A DNA stretch of 64,000 bases. Source: Natronobacterium texcoconense. GTDB taxonomy: Archaea > Halobacteriota > Halobacteria > Halobacteriales > Natrialbaceae. Location: contig NZ_FNLC01000002.1 of NCBI RefSeq assembly GCF_900104065.1, positions 850,995 to 914,994 of the forward strand. The letters run 5' to 3'. Shown in pieces: positions 58,951-64,000 of this stretch. How positions within the stretch are numbered: position 1 is the first letter of the stretch; the number at the start of each line of letters is the position of its first letter. The notes under the pieces were generated by a model. That model did no database searches and had not been told where the DNA came from. It was given only the letters and a program-made list of their open reading frames with translations. The position numbers and the translations under genes were made by a program.

Positions 58951-59700
58951 ATGCAAGCAGTCGTATTAGCGGCAGGCAAAGGCACACGCCTCCGGCCGCT
59001 TACCGAGGACAAGCCGAAAGTCCTCGTCGAGGTCGACGGCAAACCGCTCATCGAGGACGTCTTCGACAACCTGCTCGAGGTCGGCGCGACCGAGTTCATC
59101 GTGGTCGTCGGCTACCAGAAAGAACAGATCATCGAACGCTATGGCGACGAGTACGAGGGCGTTCCGATCACGTACTCACACCAGCGCGAACAACTGGGGC
59201 TGGCCCACGCGATCCTCCAGGCGGAGCCACACGTCGACGACGACTTCATGCTCATGCTGGGGGACAACGTCTTCCGGTCGAATCTCGGGGACGTCATCAA
59301 CCGCCAGCAGGAAGACCGTGCGGACGCCGCGTTCCTCGTCGAGGAGGTTCCCTGGGAGGAAGCGAGCCGGTACGGCGTCCTCGACACTAACGAGTACGGC
59401 GAGATCGTCGAGGTCATGGAGAAACCCGACGATCCGCCGTCGAACCTCGTGATGACTGGCTTCTACACGTTCACGCCCGCGATCTTCCACGCCTGTCACC
59501 TCGTCCAGCCGAGCGATCGGGGTGAGTACGAACTTCCCGACGCGATCGACCTGCTGATCCAGTCCGGGCGGACGATCGACGCTATCCGAATGGACGGCTG
59601 GCGGATCGACGTCGGCTACCCCGACGACCGGGATCGGGCCGAGCAGCGACTCGAGGACGGCGACGAAATCGAGGCGACAGAGATCGAAGTCGACGACTGA
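58951..59700 (+). CDS. aglF: UTP-glucose-1-phosphate uridylyltransferase, AglF-like
   Basis: 249-residue nucleotidyltransferase making UDP-glucose for the N-glycan (EC 2.7.7.9; AglF role by homology in haloarchaea). Family motifs: MQAVVLAAGKGTRLRPLTED with KPKVLVEVDGKPLIE at the N-terminus, FMLMLGDNVFRSNL with the metal Asp, and WRIDVGYPDDRDRAEQRL near the C-terminus. It feeds AglM, which oxidises UDP-glucose to UDP-glucuronate. Standalone promoter upstream; about 410 bp separate it from aglM. Confidence 0.88.
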   Translation: MQAVVLAAGKGTRLRPLTEDKPKVLVEVDGKPLIEDVFDNLLEVGATEFIVVVGYQKEQIIERYGDEYEGVPITYSHQREQLGLAHAILQAEPHVDDDFMLMLGDNVFRSNLGDVINRQQEDRADAAFLVEEVPWEEASRYGVLDTNEYGEIVEVMEKPDDPPSNLVMTGFYTFTPAIFHACHLVQPSDRGEYELPDAIDLLIQSGRTIDAIRMDGWRIDVGYPDDRDRAEQRLEDGDEIEATEIEVDD

Positions 59701-60111
59701 TCGGCCACCGTCGAACGGCGTTTGTACCCGATCGACAACACACGAAACGGCCTATTCGGGATACGAACACCCCACGAAGACCAAAGTACGTTCGACCCGG
59801 GGTGGGCGTCTACGAACGAATACGTGCTCGAAACCGAGACGACGAGACGCTCTTCGAGGCGGCCGAACGATTCACGCGGGAGTACTCTCTGGTTCGAGTT
59901 TCCAGCGACGAGGGCGCTAACGCACAGGGTGGCCTCCATGGGCGGTTCGAGACTGCCGCACTGGAGGATCGTCGCGAACTTCTCGAGCGGCGCGAAATCG
60001 ACACCGAGTGTCAACGAGCTCGCTGTCGAACACTACGATCGATAGCTGTCGCTACAGATCGCTGCGCTCCGAACCCAAAACGTCTACCTTCTACCACCAT
60101 ACCTACACTGT
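59701..60111. other. Gap between aglF and aglM with a possible gene fragment
   Basis: 411 bp. A plus-strand frame from a GTG at 59802 reads GVYERIRARNRDDETLFEAA then ERFTREYSLVRVSSDE, with codon use like real genes for roughly 70 residues before it degenerates and runs into aglM in another frame. It may be a remnant of a gene, but it lacks a clear end and family. No other structure seen. Confidence 0.35.
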
Positions 60112-61407
60112 ATGAACGTCTCTATCGTCGGCAGCGGCTACGTCGGTACCACCGTCGCCGCCTGTCTCGCCGACCTGGGCCACGAGGTCGTCAACGTCGA
60201 GATCGACGAGGACGTCGTCGAGACCATCAACGCCGGTGACGCGCCGATCCACGAGTCCGGCCTCGAGCAGCGCATCGCCGACCACGCAGGCACGAATCTC
60301 CGTGCCACGACGGACTATGCCGAGGTCCGTGACACGGATGTCACACTCCTCTGTCTCCCGACTCCCCAGAGCGAGGACGGGAGCCTCGACCTCGCGCCGA
60401 TGCGTGCCGGGACGGAGATGCTCGGTGAGGCCCTCGCCGACAAAGACGGCGACCATCTCGTGGTCGTCAAGAGCACGGTCCTCCCTGGCACCACCGAAGA
60501 CGTCGTCGCACCGATCCTCGAGGAAGCCGCCGCCACCCCCATCGGCGAGGGAATCGACGTCGCGATGAACCCCGAGTTCCTCCGGATGGGGACTGCAGTA
60601 ACCGACTTCCTCGAGCCGGACAAGGTCGTTCTCGGAACCCGTACCGACGACGCGGCTGCCACGCTCCGGGAGCTCTACGCCCCCATTCTCGCGAACGACG
60701 ACACCCACCTCGTCGAGACCGACGTCCGCGAGGCAGAGCTGATCAAGTACGCGAACAACGCCTTCCTCGCGTCCAAAGTATCCCTCGTCAACGAACTCGG
60801 CAATATCGCCAAGGAGTACGGCGCGGACGCCTACGAGGTGCTCGAGGCGGTCGGCCTCGACGACCGCATCTCGTCGCGGTTCATGCGCTCGGGACTGGGC
60901 TGGGGTGGCTCCTGTTTCCCGAAAGACGTCGCCGCACTGCGAGCCGGCGCGCGCGAGCAAGGATACGATCCCGACCTGCTCGACGCCGTCGTCTCGGTCA
61001 ACGACGAACAGCCGCGTCGACTCGTCTCCCTGCTTGCCGACCACGTCGACCTCGAGGGAGCCCGCATCGCCGTCCTCGGCCTCTCGTTCAAACCGGGAAC
61101 GGACGATATTCGAAAGTCCCGCGCCCTAGACGTCCTCGAGCACCTCGAAGAGCGGGGTGCGACGGTCGTCGCCTACGACCCCGTCGCCATGGACAACGTC
61201 CGCGAGACGTACCCCGACCTCGATCTCGAGTTCGCCGACTCCCCAAAGGCGGCACTCGAGGGGGCAGACGGCGCGGTCGTCGCGACCGACTGGCCGGCGT
61301 TCGACGACCTCGAGTTCGACGGGATGCGCCGGAAGGTCCTCGTCGACGGGCGACGGATCGACGTCGACGAGGACGACTTCGAAGTGTACGAAGGGCTAAC
61401 CTGGTGA
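60112..61407 (+). CDS. aglM: UDP-glucose 6-dehydrogenase, AglM-like
   Basis: 431 residues (EC 1.1.1.22), NAD+-dependent oxidation of UDP-glucose to UDP-glucuronate. N-terminal Rossmann motif VSIVGSGYVGTTVAACLADL; the active-site Cys268 in GWGGSCFPKDVAAL; linker helix EAELIKYANNAFLASKVSLV; C-terminal FKPGTDDIRKSRALDVLEHL. Length is usual for the family. With AglF it supplies glucuronate for AglG. Confidence 0.92.
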   Translation: MNVSIVGSGYVGTTVAACLADLGHEVVNVEIDEDVVETINAGDAPIHESGLEQRIADHAGTNLRATTDYAEVRDTDVTLLCLPTPQSEDGSLDLAPMRAGTEMLGEALADKDGDHLVVVKSTVLPGTTEDVVAPILEEAAATPIGEGIDVAMNPEFLRMGTAVTDFLEPDKVVLGTRTDDAAATLRELYAPILANDDTHLVETDVREAELIKYANNAFLASKVSLVNELGNIAKEYGADAYEVLEAVGLDDRISSRFMRSGLGWGGSCFPKDVAALRAGAREQGYDPDLLDAVVSVNDEQPRRLVSLLADHVDLEGARIAVLGLSFKPGTDDIRKSRALDVLEHLEERGATVVAYDPVAMDNVRETYPDLDLEFADSPKAALEGADGAVVATDWPAFDDLEFDGMRRKVLVDGRRIDVDEDDFEVYEGLTW

Positions 61408-61818
61408 TCAGTACGATGTCCAGTCGACGACCGTAACGCCATCCATCCGCTCGAAGTGATCGACGTTTGCCGTCAATACCGGAAGCTGTTCGACTTTCGC
61501 GGTCGCAGCCACATAGACGTCGTGAAGGTCGTGAAGTGGCTTTCCGCTCCGTTGTAGCTCGGTAATGATGTCGGCTGCGGCAGTCGCCACTGCTCGATCG
61601 ATCTCCAGTAGTTCGAATCGAGCGAGTAACCGATCGAGGTCATCGAGCGCATCCTGACGACTCGTTTCGTCCTCGTACCGTTTGTTGACTCCGTGGCGAA
61701 GCTCGGTCACCGTAACGCTACTAATTGCGTGGCAGCCTTCGTCGTCGAGCTTGGCTACGCGTTCGTCGACGCCGCCACGATCTATATCGACGAGTACCGA
61801 CGAGTCACAGAGCTTCAT
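61408..61818 (-). CDS. VapC-like PIN-domain toxin (second pair)
   Basis: 136 residues. PIN signatures: MKLCDSSVLVDIDRGGVDER (first Asp), SSVTVTELRHGVNKRYEDE (Glu), LHDLHDVYVAATAKVEQLPVLTANVDHFERM (late Asp residues). Predicted RNase toxin. Its ATG overlaps the stop of the antitoxin by 4 bp. It converges with aglM with no gap, so the pair sits inside the N-glycosylation locus. Confidence 0.88.
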   Translation of the reverse strand: MKLCDSSVLVDIDRGGVDERVAKLDDEGCHAISSVTVTELRHGVNKRYEDETSRQDALDDLDRLLARFELLEIDRAVATAAADIITELQRSGKPLHDLHDVYVAATAKVEQLPVLTANVDHFERMDGVTVVDWTSY

Positions 61819-62039
61819 CGGTCCTCGTCGAGTCGCGAGAACGTTCCACGGCTCAGCTGCTCGATGTCATCTTTGACTGCTTCGTGTGTTTCGTGATCAA
61901 GTACCCCTTTCCCCGTGACGTCGGCGAGCTTTCGTCGGTCTTCGAGATGGTCTCGAATCACGTCACTGAAACTCCGGTCTCCTTTCTCCTGCTTTAGCTC
62001 CCGATACACATCGTCGGAGATGGCGATGTTCTTGCTCAT
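61815..62039 (-). CDS. VapB-type antitoxin (RHH-like)
   Basis: 74 residues from the ATG giving MSKNIAISDDVYRELKQEKG, then DRSFSDVIRDHLEDRRKLAD, the ribbon-helix-helix opening of VapB/DUF217 antitoxins. The C-terminal half (HETHEAVKDDIEQLSRGTFS) would contact the toxin. Alternative ATGs 7 and 9 codons upstream would add residues unlike the family. Overlaps vapC by 4 bp. Confidence 0.82.
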   Translation of the reverse strand: MSKNIAISDDVYRELKQEKGDRSFSDVIRDHLEDRRKLADVTGKGVLDHETHEAVKDDIEQLSRGTFSRLDEDR

Positions 62040-62289
62040 GTATTGTGTATATGTACTCATACGCAAAAATATTGTCGAGGGTCAGTTGCCGACTGATCCG
62101 TAAGAGACATCGAACTGATGCGCTCTCGAGTGGGGAACCACCTGCTTACCCTCTTTCGTCTCTCTGTTGAATAGAACCGTTACACCACGACGGCTTTCAG
62201 TAACCTTTTGCGGCCCGACGAAGGAGTGACTGGCGATGGAGAATGACGGGACGCTCGCGCACCCGGATCGTCGCGGGGAGGTCGTCGCC

Positions 62290-63267
62290 ATGAGTGAGGC
62301 CGAAACGACGCGCGAGATTTCGTCCGAGGAGGTGTGCATACTCATCCCCACCCTGGACGAGGCAGCCACGATCGGCGACGTGATCGACGGCTTCCACGAG
62401 CAAGGCTACGGGAACGTCGTCGTGATCGACGGCGGTTCCGAGGACGACACCCAGGAGATCGCGAGCGAACACGGCGCACAGGTACTGGTCCAGTCCGGCA
62501 ACGGGAAAGGGCAGGCCGTCCGCGAGGCCGTCGACTACATCGACGTCCCCTACGTCCTGATGGTCGACGGCGACGGCACCTACGATCCCGCGGACGCAGA
62601 CGTGATGCTCGAGCCGCTCTCGAGAGGCTACGAGCACGTGATCGGTAATCGCTTCGCCGACATGGACGACGACGCGATGAAGGCACTGAACGGCTTCGGG
62701 AACCGGATGATCAACCGGTCGTTCCGCTTTATCCACGGCGCGGACTACGACGACATCCTCTCGGGCTACCGTGCGTTTACGGTCGACTCGTTCAGGCGAC
62801 TCTCGCTGGACTCGGACGGCTTTACGATCGAGACCGAACTCGCCGTCGAGTGCGTGAAACACGGGATCGAGACGACCGTCGTCCCGATCAGTTACAGCGC
62901 CCGGCCCGAGGAGTCGGAGACGAACCTCCACCCGATCAAAGACGGCGGGACGATCATCCTCGCGCTGTACTCGCTCGCCAAGACGAACAACCCGCTGTTT
63001 TATTTCGGGAGTCTCGGTGTCTCGGGTATCGGCGCTGGGAGCGTCGTCGCAGCCTACGTCCTCTGGCAGTGGGTCCAGTACGGCCAGGGTCACGAGATCC
63101 TGGCGCTGGTCTCTGCTGCGGGAATTCTACTGGGCGTCCAGTTGCTGATGTTCGGTGTGCTCTCGGACATGCTCGTAACGCTTCACCGCGAACAGCGTCG
63201 GCGACTCGAGCAGATCACGCGCGAGCACCGCGAGACGAGATCGGACAGCGAACCCGACGACCGCTAG
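62290..63267 (+). CDS. aglJ: Dolichyl-phosphate hexosyltransferase AglJ
   Basis: 325 residues from the ATG at 62290, which has a good ribosome site (GGAGGT) upstream; an ATG 18 codons earlier is possible. A GT2-type transferase like Haloferax AglJ, which adds the first hexose to dolichyl phosphate. Motifs: CILIPTLDEAATIGDVIDGF, VVVIDGGSEDDTQEIA, YVLMVDGDGTYDPADADVML (DXD) and DYDDILSGYRAFTVDSFRRL. Two C-terminal helices (GIGAGSVVAAYVLWQWV and LALVSAAGILLGVQLLMFGV) anchor it. It starts the glycan that AglG and others extend and AglB transfers. Confidence 0.9.
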   Translation: MSEAETTREISSEEVCILIPTLDEAATIGDVIDGFHEQGYGNVVVIDGGSEDDTQEIASEHGAQVLVQSGNGKGQAVREAVDYIDVPYVLMVDGDGTYDPADADVMLEPLSRGYEHVIGNRFADMDDDAMKALNGFGNRMINRSFRFIHGADYDDILSGYRAFTVDSFRRLSLDSDGFTIETELAVECVKHGIETTVVPISYSARPEESETNLHPIKDGGTIILALYSLAKTNNPLFYFGSLGVSGIGAGSVVAAYVLWQWVQYGQGHEILALVSAAGILLGVQLLMFGVLSDMLVTLHREQRRRLEQITREHRETRSDSEPDDR

Positions 63268-63593
63268 AAGGGTAGCAACGATCGGACTTGCTGGAAGACG
63301 CCGCCGGAGTGTTCTCGGCGGTACTCCTCGAAGGGGCCGTGGAGTTCGTTCAGCAGTTCCTGGCGGGAGCGAAACTCCTCGGCGTCGACTTCTGCCAGCA
63401 TTTCGCCCAGTGAGACGTCGTTCCCGTGGACGTCGTAGGGAATGCGTTCGCTCCCGAGTTCGGCAGCGACGTCGTCTTTCGAGGCGGGAAAGGAGAGATC
63501 AGTACGTTCGAGTCGAGCGTCGACGGCAGCGATGCCGAACTCGACGCTTTCAGGTTCGTCGTCGTCGCCGTTCGATGGTGGCCGGACTCCCAT
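63264..63593 (-). CDS. DUF5789-like small haloarchaeal protein
   Basis: 109 residues, soluble and acidic. It starts MGVRPPSNGDDDEPESVEFG and has IAAVDARLERTDLSFPASKD and EFRSRQELLNELHGPFEEYR, recognisable as the DUF5789 type common in haloarchaea. No function known. It converges on aglJ with a 4-bp overlap of 3' ends. Confidence 0.72.
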   Translation of the reverse strand: MGVRPPSNGDDDEPESVEFGIAAVDARLERTDLSFPASKDDVAAELGSERIPYDVHGNDVSLGEMLAEVDAEEFRSRQELLNELHGPFEEYRREHSGGVFQQVRSLLPF

Positions 63594-63689
63594 GGCTCCC
63601 TATTGACAGTCGGATATAAAAACCGCTACGAAACCCATACCGGTCGCGCCGTCGACACGCATTTGGCGGGCCGTATCCCAACCACAGGT

Positions 63690-63899
63690 ATGACCGAATA
63701 CACCACGGTTTCGATCCCGAAGGACCTCGCCGAGCGCGTCGACGAGACGATCGAGGGGACGAGCTTCCAGAGCACGAGCGACCTCGTCCGCTTTCTGCTG
63801 CGCAGTATCGTCATCCAGCACCAGAAGGAAGGCCAGCTTACGGAGGCCGAGTTCGAAGAGATCACCGAACAGCTCCGGGGACTGGGCTATCTCGAGTAG
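63690..63899 (+). CDS. Ribbon-helix-helix (CopG-like) DNA-binding protein
   Basis: 69 residues. The ribbon-helix-helix is plain: MTEYTTVSIPKDLAERVDET then IEGTSFQSTSDLVRFLLRSI, with an acidic helix at the C-terminus. Homologs are small haloarchaeal transcription regulators. The ATG at 63690 was chosen because the RHH starts there; upstream in-frame codons lie in antisense of the DUF5789-like gene. The target is unknown. Confidence 0.82.
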   Translation: MTEYTTVSIPKDLAERVDETIEGTSFQSTSDLVRFLLRSIVIQHQKEGQLTEAEFEEITEQLRGLGYLE

Positions 63900-63953
63900 A
63901 CGGCGAGTGAATTTTCTAGCTCGAGCGACTAGCCACGACCGGAGGCTGAGCCT

Positions 63954-64000
63954 ATGCCCAGCAACCCGGACTTCCCGTCTCCCGACGACGAGACCGACGA
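63954..64000 (+). CDS. Start of an unidentified gene, cut by the window edge
   Basis: Only 15 full codons are visible (MPSNPDFPSPDDETD), preceded by GGAGGCT as a likely ribosome site 7-14 bp upstream. Too short to assign. Confidence 0.5.
   Translation, partial: MPSNPDFPSPDDETD

Noticed and set aside
1-64000. Search for tRNA, rRNA, intact transposase or integrase genes
   Set aside because: None was recognised on either strand, so no prophage, provirus or insertion sequence is claimed.

Overview
This window is haloarchaeal chromosome, most likely from the Natrialba/Natrinema/Haloterrigena group (inferred from protein style, not from a marker gene). The signs are very acidic proteins, GC-rich codons with many CTC-GAG pairs, Tat-lipoprotein signals, PGF-CTERM surface proteins, a TYW1-type wyosine enzyme, a fused HTH/CTP-dependent riboflavin kinase and leaderless-looking promoters. 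No rRNA, tRNA, CRISPR array or intact insertion sequence was recognised.

Bases 1-31,570 are mostly housekeeping. They hold a truncated methyltransferase; a TetR regulator with an 18-bp palindromic operator facing a COG1361 + MMPL/RND membrane operon; a lipoprotein; a two-domain VOC protein with a duplicated scrap of its own 3' end; an NhaC antiporter; a DRG GTPase; IlvE; a YVTN lipoprotein plus CopCD operon; a two-wHTH regulator; ribK(RbkR)-ribB; TYW1; a vapBC pair with operator and a PIN remnant; a HAD phosphatase; and a divergent glycerol locus (glpK plus an unknown multi-pass membrane protein against glpABC). A large CHAT-domain (caspase-like) protein follows. It converges on a 38-residue hydrophobic peptide gene.

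Bases 32,150-44,763 carry four tandem, same-strand paralogous surface-layer glycoprotein genes. Each has the haloarchaeal surface-glycoprotein signal peptide, shared N-glycosylation sequons, an acidic linker and a near-identical PGF-CTERM tail. Each also has its own promoter, long leader and 3' end. Leaders and 3' ends are conserved among paralogs, and a TTAG repeat of variable copy number lies across each stop codon.

Bases 45,310-63,267 are an N-glycosylation (agl) locus. aglB and aglG are divergent with twin promoters. A more AT-rich middle holds a GT2, an AglQ-like protein, two paralogous ParB-like proteins, a GT61, an asparagine-synthetase-like protein lacking the usual Cys2 and a Wzx-type flippase. 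A wHTH gene with tandem palindromes, aglF, aglM, a second vapBC and aglJ complete it. The logic is coherent: AglF and AglM make UDP-glucose and UDP-glucuronate, AglJ starts the glycan on dolichyl phosphate, AglG and the other transferases extend it, the flippase exports it or a carrier, and AglB transfers it to the neighbouring S-layer glycoproteins. The last 0.7 kb holds a DUF5789-like gene, a ribbon-helix-helix gene and the start of an unknown gene.
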